From Salinibacillus aidingensis (GTDB lineage: Bacteria; Bacillota; Bacilli; Bacillales; Alkalibacillaceae): a stretch of 64,000 bases of DNA. Position numbers and translations under genes: made by a program. This document shows positions 8,870 to 17,125 of the stretch, piece after piece; position 1 is the first letter of the stretch; each line of letters begins with the position of its first letter. Location: positions 186,001 through 250,000 of the forward strand of contig NZ_BAAADO010000002.1 in the NCBI RefSeq assembly GCF_039522525.1, written 5' to 3'. Below the pieces are notes generated by a model, which was not told the DNA's origin, did not search any database, and saw only the letters and a program-made list of their open reading frames with translations.

Positions 8870-9946
8870 TTACCCCCTATCATCCATAAAGTATATACCA
8901 CTTTCAGGAATATTTAGTTTTATTGAATCTCCCCGTTTTAAGACATCTGAACCCGAATTTACAATCATTACGTTTATCTCTTTGTTTCCGACCTTAACAA
9001 TATAATTAATACTTACTCCAGAAAATTCACTTAGCTGAACCTGGCCTTGTATAGAATTAGGACCCTCACCCTCTTCAATAATTTCTGGACGAATGGAGAG
9101 TAATACATTCTTCCCCTCTTCAAGTTCAAGATTGGGTGAACAATTTTCTTTTAATCCTTTAAATTGGGTATTATCTCCAGTATCAACAACAATATGTTCA
9201 TCGGTTATTTCTTTTATTTCTCCTTCTAATATATTTGACTCTCCAATAAAAGAAGCAACGAAATGATTTAATGGCTTATTATAAATTTCTTGTGGAGTAC
9301 CAATTTGCTGTATTTCACCCTGACTCATTACCATTATCCGATCAGACATAGCCATAGCTTCATGTTGATCATGAGTAACATAAATAGTTGTAATGCCTAA
9401 TTCAACTTGAAGACGCTTAATTTCCACACGTGTTTCTTCACGTAATTTAGCATCTAGATTAGACAAGGGTTCATCCAACAATAAAATATCGGGTTCGATA
9501 ACAAGTGCTCTAGCTAAGGCTACACGCTGTTGTTGACCACCAGACAATTCGGTTATTTTCCTTGATTCATAACCTTCCAGATGAACAAAACTTTGTGCTT
9601 TCTGGACTTTTTCCTTTATAACTTCCTTTGATAACTTTCTTACTTGTAAGCCAAAAGCAATATTCTCAAAAACGGTCATATGGGGAAATAGTGCATAATT
9701 TTGAAATACCATTCCAATATTTCGTTTATTTGCTTTTAAAGCTGTCACATCTTCCTGATCAAAATAAATTTCACCTTCAGTTGGAAAATAAAATCCAGCA
9801 ATCATTCTTAACGTTGTTGTTTTCCCACAGCCACTTGGGCCCAGGAAAGTAAAAAATTCCCCAGAATTAATATGTACATTAATATCTTCTACGCCTTTCG
9901 CATTACCGAACATTTTTGTTATACCATCTAATGTCACACTCTTCAT
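8870..9946 (-). CDS. ABC transporter ATP-binding protein (PotA/FbpC type)
   Basis: About 358 residues. Walker A GPSGCGKTT, Q-loop FQNYALFPHM, signature LSGGQQQR, Walker B LLLDEPLSNLD and H-loop VTHDQHEA are all intact; the C-terminal 100 residues form a TOBE-type regulatory domain. It energises the fused permease encoded next. An AAAGG ribosome binding site favours ATG 9946, with GTG 9955 and ATG 9952 as alternatives. The family transports ferric ion, polyamines, thiamine or phosphonates, so the family alone does not give the substrate. Confidence 0.92.
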   Translation of the reverse strand: MKSVTLDGITKMFGNAKGVEDINVHINSGEFFTFLGPSGCGKTTTLRMIAGFYFPTEGEIYFDQEDVTALKANKRNIGMVFQNYALFPHMTVFENIAFGLQVRKLSKEVIKEKVQKAQSFVHLEGYESRKITELSGGQQQRVALARALVIEPDILLLDEPLSNLDAKLREETRVEIKRLQVELGITTIYVTHDQHEAMAMSDRIMVMSQGEIQQIGTPQEIYNKPLNHFVASFIGESNILEGEIKEITDEHIVVDTGDNTQFKGLKENCSPNLELEEGKNVLLSIRPEIIEEGEGPNSIQGQVQLSEFSGVSINYIVKVGNKEINVMIVNSGSDVLKRGDSIKLNIPESGIYFMDDRG

Positions 9947-9968
9947 ATACATCACCTTTCTCTGCTAT

Positions 9969-9994
9969 AAAAAAGATGATCAAGAAATCATCTT
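9969..9994 (-). terminator. Intra-operon hairpin with T-run
   Basis: Minus-strand AAGATGAT pairs with ATCATCTT and is followed by a short T-run. It lies between the creatininase and ABC ATPase genes and may attenuate expression of the downstream transport genes. Confidence 0.5.
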
Positions 9995-10078
9995 ACTTAT
10001 GGAATCTATTATCATAATTAGGATTGTAATCAATTTGCTTCGCTAATATATTCTTGAGCAAACCATTTTGTCTTAGCC

Positions 10079-10810
10079 TTAATCATTAATCCAATTTTTT
10101 ATTAGTCTGTTCATATTTTCAACTGCCTCTCCTACAATTTTATTGCCCATTTCAAGTGATGTTTGTTGAATTAATCCAGTATAACCATCCCAAGACTTTG
10201 GAGTTCCTTCCACAAGAATATATGGTAATGAAGAATACTTTTCCACATCAGGGAATTCCGAATCATCCTTTTCAACATGAATTAAATTTGGCTTGAATGC
10301 TTTTGTAGCAGACATTTCATAGGGACCCCCATGACCTCTCCCCTTTGTATTCACTAATCCCAGTTCATCTGCCTTATCAATTTCAACCATTTGCCACCAG
10401 TTAATTAAAAGAAAACTTGCATTTTCAAACTTCTGAGTTACATACTCTGCAACAACACGCGAAACTCCCATATTACCATCATGCGCATTTAAAAGGATAA
10501 TACGGTTTATTCCTTGATTTAGGATTCCTTCAACTACGTCAGTAATATATTCCTGTATTATACTTGGTCGGACCGGAACTGTACCTTTATATTTACTCGT
10601 CTTTCCAGGACATGCGGTATACGGAATTGTAGGAAAAATGACACCATTTAAATCAGAATCCACTAAATTTCCAAAACCCTCAGCCAAAAAAATATCAGTA
10701 CCTAAGGGCGAATGTGGACCATGATACTCAAAGCTTCCTAAGGGCAATACAGCAAAGTTAGCATCCGAAAGTTTTTCTAGTTCTCTTCCGTGTATTTCTG
10801 TTGCTTTCAT
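10079..10810 (-). CDS. Creatininase-family amidohydrolase
   Basis: A 243-residue member of the creatinine amidohydrolase family (also FAPy/mycofactocin MftE-like enzymes), which use a two-metal site to cleave amide bonds in the cytoplasm. Metal and catalytic motifs are visible: LGSFEYHGPHSPLGTD (Glu, His, Asp; about 24-39), LLNAHDGN (about 105-112) and GRGHGGPYEMSAT (about 157-169). It lies between the binding-protein and ATPase genes, so it probably hydrolyses the imported amide or an intermediate. Creatinine is only one of several substrates known in the family. Confidence 0.88.
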   Translation of the reverse strand: MKATEIHGRELEKLSDANFAVLPLGSFEYHGPHSPLGTDIFLAEGFGNLVDSDLNGVIFPTIPYTACPGKTSKYKGTVPVRPSIIQEYITDVVEGILNQGINRIILLNAHDGNMGVSRVVAEYVTQKFENASFLLINWWQMVEIDKADELGLVNTKGRGHGGPYEMSATKAFKPNLIHVEKDDSEFPDVEKYSSLPYILVEGTPKSWDGYTGLIQQTSLEMGNKIVGEAVENMNRLIKNWIND

Positions 10811-10887
10811 ATACTCACTCCTGATCTTAATAAAGAATAATTACTTTGGATTAAACAAATATACTGATAATCATGAAAATGATTAGA

Positions 10888-10913
10888 GCAGGATGAGTTT
10901 AATCTCACCCTGC
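10888..10913 (-). terminator. Stem-loop after the binding-protein gene
   Basis: GCAGGGTGAG and CTCATCCTGC form a ten-base stem (one G-T type mismatch) with a six-base loop, 18 bases downstream of the binding-protein stop. Such hairpins commonly raise binding-protein levels relative to the downstream transport genes by mRNA stabilisation or partial termination. Confidence 0.6.
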
Positions 10914-10930
10914 CAAATATTTAATAGATA

Positions 10931-12001
10931 CTAGTTTTGATTCTTTATGTTTTGATCCCAATATTCCATCCATTCCATTTCATTTTCACCCATAACGTCC
11001 CAATCTAGTTCCATTGGCTTAAGATCAATTTCTTTTAACCAATCAGGCTGGTTATCGCCCAAATCAGAGCGAGTCGGAATTTGGTACTTGTTTTCTGCCA
11101 ACTGAGCCCTTATATCGGGAGAGAATAAAAACTCAGCAAATAGTTTTGCATTTTCAATATTTTGTGCATCTTTAATAATACCTACACCATCTACTAGCAT
11201 TGGTGCACCACTTTCAGGAATTACAAAGCCAAAAGGCTGATTATTTTCTTCCTTCTGTAATAAGATATCCTGAAGGTTCCACACCGATACAGTGCCTTCC
11301 TGACGAGCCAATTTCAAATATAGATTGGTAGGATCTTGTGCATACTCCTTCGTATTAGCATCCAGTTTCCTTAACCAGTCATAGCCTTTTTCAGGATTAT
11401 CCGGTCCTTGACGATAAATCATTGATGAGAAGATCGTTCTCATAGTCCCAGAAGGTAGTACACCTCTAATGATAATTTCATCTTTCCATTTAGAATCTAA
11501 TAAATCATCCCAATCCTGAGGTGCTTCTTCCTTTGAAAGTGCATCTGAATTATACATAATTACTTCTGGGTAAATAATCTCTCCATACCATCGGCCTTCA
11601 GGATCCTTATATTGGTCAGGTATGGATTGAGCAAACTCGGGCTCGAAGGAATGTAATAAATCTTCATTTGCTGCTGTATCAAAGGCTGATTGTGTTCCTC
11701 CCCACCAGAAATCGCCTTGAGGGTTTGCCTTTTCCCCTCGAACTCTTTCAAGTACTTGTTGTGCACCCATTGTTAACACTTCAACATCGATATCTGGATA
11801 TTTTTCTTCAAATTTTGGAACTACCTCGTCTACAATAGATTGATCTCTAGCAGTATAAATGATTAATTCTCCACTACCACCTTCCTGACTATCATTTTCC
11901 TGACCATTACTACTGTCAGAAGACTCTTGACTACAAGCAGCAAGTAGGGTAATCAACATTAAAAAAAATAGTAAAAATATCTTCTTTCTAAAGTAATGCA
12001 T
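10931..12001 (-). CDS. ABC transporter substrate-binding lipoprotein (FbpA/AfuA-like)
   Basis: A 356-residue extracellular solute-binding protein. The N-terminus is a lipoprotein signal with lipobox LLAACS (Cys at about 23) followed by a Ser/Gly/Glu-rich tether. The mature part resembles ferric-ion/thiamine/phosphonate-type binding proteins: LIIYTARDQSIVDEVVPKFE at its start, then WGGTQSAFDTAANEDLL. It would deliver the substrate to the fused permease and ATPase. A long inverted repeat lies in its leader at 12037-12084. Confidence 0.92.
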   Translation of the reverse strand: MHYFRKKIFLLFFLMLITLLAACSQESSDSSNGQENDSQEGGSGELIIYTARDQSIVDEVVPKFEEKYPDIDVEVLTMGAQQVLERVRGEKANPQGDFWWGGTQSAFDTAANEDLLHSFEPEFAQSIPDQYKDPEGRWYGEIIYPEVIMYNSDALSKEEAPQDWDDLLDSKWKDEIIIRGVLPSGTMRTIFSSMIYRQGPDNPEKGYDWLRKLDANTKEYAQDPTNLYLKLARQEGTVSVWNLQDILLQKEENNQPFGFVIPESGAPMLVDGVGIIKDAQNIENAKLFAEFLFSPDIRAQLAENKYQIPTRSDLGDNQPDWLKEIDLKPMELDWDVMGENEMEWMEYWDQNIKNQN

Positions 12002-12036
12002 AATAAATCCTCCTTGTAATTTTATATACTCTTATA

Positions 12037-12084
12037 GTCGAGAGTAAGAACTTTCTTTCATTACATTAGTTCTTACTTATCGAC
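12037..12084. promoter_or_regulatory. Long inverted repeat in the binding-protein leader
   Basis: AGTAAGAACT (12043-12052) and AGTTCTTACT (12068-12077) are perfect inverted repeats separated by 15 bases, and outer GTCGA/TCGAC arms extend the stem. No T-run follows on either strand, so an operator or mRNA-stabilising hairpin is likelier than a terminator. Confidence 0.5.
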
Positions 12085-12122
12085 TTAAAGACAAATGGAT
12101 AGCTGCCTGGATATTCTTAGAT

Positions 12123-13271
12123 TTAAAAATTTGGTTCATAGAAATGTTGTAATGCTAGATGTAGTGCTCCATATATACCAGCTTTTGATTCAAGTTCAGT
12201 TATTTTTATTTGAGGAATTTTCGGTACATAGGATTCTATCATTCTTTGAAAACGGTTGTAATAAAAATTATTCAAATATGTAAGTTCACCAGAAAGTATA
12301 ACAGCTTGAGGATCAATAATACTGATGATATTGGATGCAGCTTTCGCCCACTGATTGATCGTATCTTCTAAGATAGTTTTAATATCTTTATTATCACAAT
12401 TCTTTTGCAGAAAATTTAAAAGTGATTTCTCATCTTGAATATCAATATTTAACTGCTTTAACTTTTTACTAACACCAAATAAGCCATAATTTGTTTCGAA
12501 TACACCCAAATCTTCACTTAATGGTTGTTGATTGCCTATTACCATATAACCTATCTCACCAGCAGCTGAATGAAATCCTTTATAAAATTTACCATCAAGA
12601 AACAGCCCGCTACCTATCCCATTTCCTATAAACAAATAAATGAAGTCATTAATTCCTATTCCCTCTCCTTTATAAAACTCTCCAATTGTCATAAGATTTA
12701 CATCGTTCTCTATTATGATTTGACTATTTAAGCGAGTGGATAATTCTTGTTTTAAATTAACATTATCCCAGTTAATCGATGGTGATGAACTAATAACTTC
12801 CTCATTATTCATTTTTATACCTGATACACCTATAACCATACCCAAAACTTTCTCATCATCTATTTGTTCTCTATTTAGTAACTCTCTAACACCTTCCGCA
12901 ATGATATTGACGATTACGTTACCATCAGAGAATGGAGTAAATTTTTCTTTATGAAAGTTGATAATTTCCCCATTCATATCTCCAAGTGCTAAGAAAATGG
13001 TTTCATTTTCAATTAAAGTACCTAAAACATAGTTTGAACGAGCATTATATTCTAAATATATTGGCTTTTTTCCGCCAGTGGATGGTCCCAATCCAGTCTC
13101 AAAGACCAAATCATCCTCTATTAGTTCTTTAACGATTTCAGAAACAGCGGGTTTACTAAGATTAGTTTTTTTTGAAAGGTCAGCTCTTGACTGCCTGGGA
13201 TTCTGCTTTAACTCATTTACAATTTTTTCCCGATTCATCAACTTAACCATCTCAGAACTGGACTTCTGCAT
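12123..13271 (-). CDS. ROK-family transcriptional repressor (NagC/XylR type)
   Basis: A 382-residue ROK repressor. The N-terminal winged helix-turn-helix is seen as SRADLSKKTNLSKPAVSEIV (about 30-50), followed by the ROK sugar-kinase-like domain with IGNGIGSGLFLDGKFYKG (about 210) and GEIGY. The typical zinc CXCGXXGC cluster of ROK kinases and XylR is absent (after GEIGYMVIG the sequence is NQQPLSEDLG), so sugar sensing may differ. It is the first gene of the locus and is followed by the binding-protein gene. A palindrome at 13349-13372 upstream of its own start is almost identical to one upstream of the PIG-L gene. Confidence 0.9.
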   Translation of the reverse strand: MQKSSSEMVKLMNREKIVNELKQNPRQSRADLSKKTNLSKPAVSEIVKELIEDDLVFETGLGPSTGGKKPIYLEYNARSNYVLGTLIENETIFLALGDMNGEIINFHKEKFTPFSDGNVIVNIIAEGVRELLNREQIDDEKVLGMVIGVSGIKMNNEEVISSSPSINWDNVNLKQELSTRLNSQIIIENDVNLMTIGEFYKGEGIGINDFIYLFIGNGIGSGLFLDGKFYKGFHSAAGEIGYMVIGNQQPLSEDLGVFETNYGLFGVSKKLKQLNIDIQDEKSLLNFLQKNCDNKDIKTILEDTINQWAKAASNIISIIDPQAVILSGELTYLNNFYYNRFQRMIESYVPKIPQIKITELESKAGIYGALHLALQHFYEPNF

Positions 13272-13348
13272 ATTTACACTCCATCTGCTAATTTTGTAAC
13301 TTAGATATAATTTTTTACACTTATATTCTTGTTTTTTTCAAACTATGT

Positions 13349-13372
13349 TAGTTAGTTTAACTATCTAACTAA
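13349..13372. promoter_or_regulatory. Probable ROK operator upstream of the ROK gene
   Basis: The palindrome TAGTTAGT-ttaa-CTATCTAACTAA lies 78 bases upstream of the repressor start. The site at 16316-16339 shares 20 of 24 bases, differing only in the four central positions. ROK repressors of the XylR type bind palindromes of this kind, so autoregulation is likely. Confidence 0.65.
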
Positions 13373-13385
13373 GTGTAAGTATATA

Positions 13386-13401
13386 ATGTATGCGCATACA
13401 T
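13386..13401. promoter_or_regulatory. Perfect 16-base palindrome
   Basis: ATGTATGCGCATACAT is its own exact reverse complement and lies 14 bases upstream of the ROK operator. It could be a binding site for a second regulator or part of the promoter region; no binder is identified. Confidence 0.45.
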
Positions 13402-13625
13402 GTCAAATTGTTTTGAAAATTTAATATGATACTGTTATTGGCTCTTTTACCAGAGTGTATAAGACTTCCACAGTACCTCTGTGGAAAAATAAAATAAGAA
13501 TTTCGCAGTCAATAAAACCACAGACATCAAACAAGGAAGAGATGATATAAATGCTTGACCTTTCTTGGTATTAACTTTAAGTGGTTAACAATTTAGTTCC
13601 GCTTTTGTGTAGAATACATACATCG
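13402..13625. other. Intergenic region between ROK and PIG-L genes
   Basis: No gene is evident. It holds one small hairpin (TTCCACAG/CTGTGGAA at 13466-13485) and AT-rich DNA. Confidence 0.5.
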
Positions 13626-13670
13626 TGAAAAACACCCCAAAAGTCAGATTTCAGTCCAACCTTTGGGGGG
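13626..13670 (-). terminator. Rho-independent terminator of the PIG-L gene
   Basis: On the minus strand CCCCCAAAGG pairs with ACTTTTGGGG and a TGTTTTTC tract follows. It begins about 15 bases after the PIG-L stop codon, so the PIG-L gene is a separate transcript from the ROK operon. Confidence 0.75.
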
Positions 13671-13685
13671 ATGTAAATCTAAATC

Positions 13686-16190
13686 TTATTCATCTTCTAC
13701 CCCGTAACTAATCATATTCGTGAAAATCCGATAACCGCCTGGTACCTGGTTATCAATTTGGCGATAGAATACGAGGTTAGTGTACAGATAGGTACCTTCT
13801 CCGTATTCAGTGAGTAGAATTCCACCATTGAAAGGCTCTTCTCCAGGATCTTTCATGGTAACGAATGTTTCGTAACGCTCATCCCAATTCATTGGGAAGT
13901 ATAGCCCTCTTTCTTGTACCCAGTTATCCCAGTCACTATCTGTAATTTTGTTCGGATAATTAAATAGTTTATGCTCGGGTTTGGTAACGGTAACTTCCGC
14001 ATTCTCATCTGTTACGCGCCATTCAATGGACGGTTGCCCGATTTCTAATGGATATGGAGCGGATGTTTTACTGTCCCAATTATCCCATGGTTTATGGTAT
14101 TGAACGACCAAATGTCCGCCATTTTCCACATATTCTAGTAAACGATCATTATTTTCTACAAGGTCATCTCGGGAAAGACTTGCTCTTATTCCTGTAACGA
14201 TTGTATCGTATTTGGATAGATCAGCGGAGATAAGGTCTTCCTCATCTAGTTTTGTTATATCAAATCCTGCATCGATTAAATAATCGGCAACTTTATCAAA
14301 GCCACTTTCAATGTATCCGACTTTTAGATTATCTGGTTTTAAGAGTTCAAAGGCTACTCCATTAATAGTAGAAGGATACTGATAGTACGAATCATTAATA
14401 TGATCGTAGGAAATTTCTTGTACCGTTGTGTTAAACTGTTTTCCATTCGATTTAGCTATTGCTTCGATGTTAAAATTTCCTTCCGCGACATTAGAAGGTG
14501 GTCTTAAAGTAAAAGTCACTTCCTTTTCGTCAAAGCGATCTGTCAAAGTAATATCTCTTTGTGCTGGTTCACTGATCCATCCATCTGGAAGATTTAGCGA
14601 AACTGTTGCCTGATTTTTTTCATTAGCATAATTTTTAACCTTCACCGTAACGGGAATCTCTTCCTGAACATTAGCGGTATTAACGGTAAGGTTTACTGGG
14701 TCAGGTGTTATACTTAATTCAGGTAAAACAGCTACTGAGTTATCCAAATCAATAACTTGTGATGATTTTACACCATTTTCTTTAAACGTAATGCTTGCTT
14801 GAATGGTAGGTTCGGCATAGGGTTTAAAATATTTTGCATCCTGTGGAACCGTAACAGTGTATGTTACAGACTTAGTTTCATTTGGTTTTAGGTGTTTAAC
14901 CTTATTGTTACCATTAACTTCCCAGTTGTCCGGTGTTATCAATGATGCATTGATATGATGTATTTTGCTATCCCCATTATTGGTGAACTGTATTGTAACT
15001 TCTGTTTCTTCTCCTTGAGTTAAAACATAAGTATCAATAGAAGTTTCCACCTCAAGGCTTGATGATACAAAACTTACTTGTTGTAATTGTTCTTTTTTAA
15101 TCTCAAGTTTATGAAGTAAATCATTCTTCGTAGCTTCATCAATACTTGCCTTCTTTGTTAAGTTATAGATATTTTCAACTTGTTTTAAAGCTTGCTGTGA
15201 TTTTGGGAAGATAGCTTCTCGGTTAGGGTAAAGATCAATAATGGAGTCTAAATCTTGTTGAAGTTGTCCTAATTTTGTTTGAAGTCTCTCATCAGTAATG
15301 ACTTTCGCCCATTCATCAAAGTCATACGGAATTCCGGCAAATAAGTCTGTTTGATTCTCTGGGGTAGTAGAGTTGATTAGTTTTAGGTGGAATTGTCTTG
15401 GCTCGACAGGGATATCATTTCCCATCCCTTGACTTTTGTGCATATACCTGGATTTTTCGCCAAGCTGCGGATACGACATGCCATATATAGGATCATAATC
15501 ACCAATCTCGATGGATGTAGTTGCAGTTTCTTCTGATTCAGCTGGTACGTATAATTTCTTGGGTTGCCACACATTTAGGCCATTTTCCAATTGTTCCGGG
15601 AATACGGTAGGGTCACCAGCATCTTTAAACGCACGCTTACTTAGGATTGTCATGGCACGGTGATGTCCGTGCTGACTGTCCACATTTCGGAAAGAGGGCA
15701 TCACAATATCTGGTTGATAGGTTCTAATAAATTTGATTAATCGCTTATAAGTAACTTCTTCGTCCCATTTTTCTAGTGTTTCTTCAGGGGATTTAGAAAA
15801 ACCAAAGTCATAAATTGTATCGTTTGTTGTTTCGCTTAAGTGATAGGCTTTCACACCGGTAATTTTTGAAGCTTCAATCATTTCATTTGAGCGGATGATA
15901 CCTAAGGCATTTCCTAACTCACTTCCGATTTCATTTTGTCCACCTTCTCCACGATTTGCAATCATACTAGCTGTTTTTACTCCTAGCCCTCTGGATAGAT
16001 AGGCTAGCAGGTCACTTCGCTCGTCATCAGGGTGTGCTCCAGTATTTAAAAAAGTTACAGTAGTATCAAGTGGTTTTATTACATTCCAAAGCTCGACATC
16101 TTGGCCTTTCGTCTGTTGGGCAAATCCTACCATAGGGTAGAAAGCTGCTATTAACAGGATTGCTAAAAACAGATAGAAAACTTTCCTCAT
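13686..16190 (-). CDS. Secreted PIG-L family deacetylase with NEW3-type domains
   Basis: About 834 residues. A Sec signal peptide (VFYLFLAILLIAAFYPMVGFA) is followed by a PIG-L/LmbE domain: the zinc motif is NTGAHPDDE (about 50) with the distal histidines in DSQHGHHRAM (about 175). The middle region (about 400-620) contains two immunoglobulin-like NEW3/CARDB-type modules with repeated VTVKVKN-like strands, and the C-terminal 200 residues resemble a glutamine-amidotransferase-like (ThuA/BPL_N-type) fold with DTIVTGIRASLSRDD. The protein should act outside the membrane and deacetylate an N-acetyl sugar or glycoconjugate. The shared operator with the ROK gene puts it in the same regulon as the importer. 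ATG 16196 is an alternative start. Confidence 0.88.
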   Translation of the reverse strand: MRKVFYLFLAILLIAAFYPMVGFAQQTKGQDVELWNVIKPLDTTVTFLNTGAHPDDERSDLLAYLSRGLGVKTASMIANRGEGGQNEIGSELGNALGIIRSNEMIEASKITGVKAYHLSETTNDTIYDFGFSKSPEETLEKWDEEVTYKRLIKFIRTYQPDIVMPSFRNVDSQHGHHRAMTILSKRAFKDAGDPTVFPEQLENGLNVWQPKKLYVPAESEETATTSIEIGDYDPIYGMSYPQLGEKSRYMHKSQGMGNDIPVEPRQFHLKLINSTTPENQTDLFAGIPYDFDEWAKVITDERLQTKLGQLQQDLDSIIDLYPNREAIFPKSQQALKQVENIYNLTKKASIDEATKNDLLHKLEIKKEQLQQVSFVSSSLEVETSIDTYVLTQGEETEVTIQFTNNGDSKIHHINASLITPDNWEVNGNNKVKHLKPNETKSVTYTVTVPQDAKYFKPYAEPTIQASITFKENGVKSSQVIDLDNSVAVLPELSITPDPVNLTVNTANVQEEIPVTVKVKNYANEKNQATVSLNLPDGWISEPAQRDITLTDRFDEKEVTFTLRPPSNVAEGNFNIEAIAKSNGKQFNTTVQEISYDHINDSYYQYPSTINGVAFELLKPDNLKVGYIESGFDKVADYLIDAGFDITKLDEEDLISADLSKYDTIVTGIRASLSRDDLVENNDRLLEYVENGGHLVVQYHKPWDNWDSKTSAPYPLEIGQPSIEWRVTDENAEVTVTKPEHKLFNYPNKITDSDWDNWVQERGLYFPMNWDERYETFVTMKDPGEEPFNGGILLTEYGEGTYLYTNLVFYRQIDNQVPGGYRIFTNMISYGVEDE

Positions 16191-16315
16191 AAACATTAAC
16201 ACCTTCCATTTTATTTTTTTTGAAGCTCCTTTCGTAAATCTTGATGCCCCTCCTTGTCAAATTTCTAAGAAAAAGCCTTATAAAGAAGTTAATCTTGTCC
16301 TCCTTTCTACATACC

Positions 16316-16339
16316 TAGTTAGTAAGGCTATCTAACTAA
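16316..16339. promoter_or_regulatory. Probable ROK operator upstream of the PIG-L gene
   Basis: TAGTTAGT-aagg-CTATCTAACTAA matches the site upstream of the ROK gene except at the four central bases, and sits about 125 bases upstream of the PIG-L start. Confidence 0.65.
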
Positions 16340-16589
16340 CTAGCTATATGGTATTTCTTTAATCAAATTAACATATGTTAGAAAAATGTAAATATTAAGA
16401 AAGTTCTATTTATGCCTTTTGGTTTAGGAACAAAGTAATTATTTAAACCATATAAACCCTAGTAATACAGCATTTAACTAATCCTTAAATAATTCCATCC
16501 CTTAACTGTAAATGCCTTCAAGCACATATTAGTAATAATGCTCATAGTAAGGTGAACACATTATTAACATATCCTCATCCTTTAACTTG
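16340..16589. other. AT-rich intergenic region
   Basis: No gene, hairpin or repeat could be supported here. Confidence 0.4.
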
Positions 16590-16755
16590 CCCTTCCACTC
16601 CACTTCTTCGACCTCCCTTTTTATTCCCGATATCATAAGCAATAGTTGTTTTTTTCTTATTATAATCATCAAAGAGCTTTCTCCAATGTGTGATTACATT
16701 CACCGACAAATATGGTGTTACAATCATGGCTTCTTCGGCTCGCTCAATATCTGTC
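16590..16755 (-). pseudogene. Unassigned coding remnant
   Basis: The minus strand reads in one frame as KDFETDIERAEEAMIVTPYL, then SVNVITHWRKLFDDYNKKKT and AYDIGNKK before a stop. It has no start or upstream frame. The first part vaguely resembles PLD-like regions fused to helicases, but the match is weak. It looks like the 3' end of a lost gene. Confidence 0.3.
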
Positions 16756-16794
16756 TCAAAATCCTTGTGAAGCTACAACTTTCTCACACCAACA

Positions 16795-16969
16795 AAAGTT
16801 TTGAGTATTTATTATCTATAGCTATAAGTGTTGCGCTATTTCTGTATCTCATTGATTTACTGGTTCCGTACTATAAGGATAGCAGTACATAAAGGTGGGT
16901 TATTTTCTGCTATGATCTGAATTTATCCCGCCTACTCCCTTTTTATAATATGAGCTTTCTTAATCTATT
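16795..16969 (+). pseudogene. 3' fragment duplicated from the membrane-protein gene at 31 kb
   Basis: This stretch aligns closely with 31430-31612, which covers the last residues of the 175-residue membrane protein (shared ALFLYLIDLLV and the untranslated tail ending CTATTAAAAAAGGCCT). Only the 3' end is present here, so it is a dead partial copy of that gene plus its downstream DNA. Confidence 0.7.
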
Positions 16970-17003
16970 AAAAAAGGCCTTGCAGAACCCCTCTGCAAGA
17001 CCT
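16970..17003 (-). terminator. Rho-independent terminator of the lic operon
   Basis: Minus-strand GGTCTTGCAGA pairs with TCTGCAAGGCC, followed by TTTTTT. It lies downstream of the LicR-like gene. Confidence 0.75.
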
Positions 17004-17023
17004 CATTCCAATATCCATCTTCC

Positions 17024-17119
17024 TCAGTCATATCCAATCATTTCTTCTAATTCATACCGACTCCTATTTAAACCGAGCCTCAGCCCAATCGGCATGATCA
17101 TTACTATTCCCATCGCCAT
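17024..17119 (-). CDS. Possible small membrane peptide downstream of licR
   Basis: A 31-codon frame beginning MAMGIVMIMPIGLRLGL and ending EEMIGYD, with one hydrophobic segment followed by basic then acidic residues. A TGAGGT ribosome-binding-like sequence precedes it. It begins six bases after the LicR stop and ends before the terminator. Function unknown; it may be a chance frame. Confidence 0.3.
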   Translation of the reverse strand: MAMGIVMIMPIGLRLGLNRSRYELEEMIGYD

Positions 17120-17125
17120 CAAACC

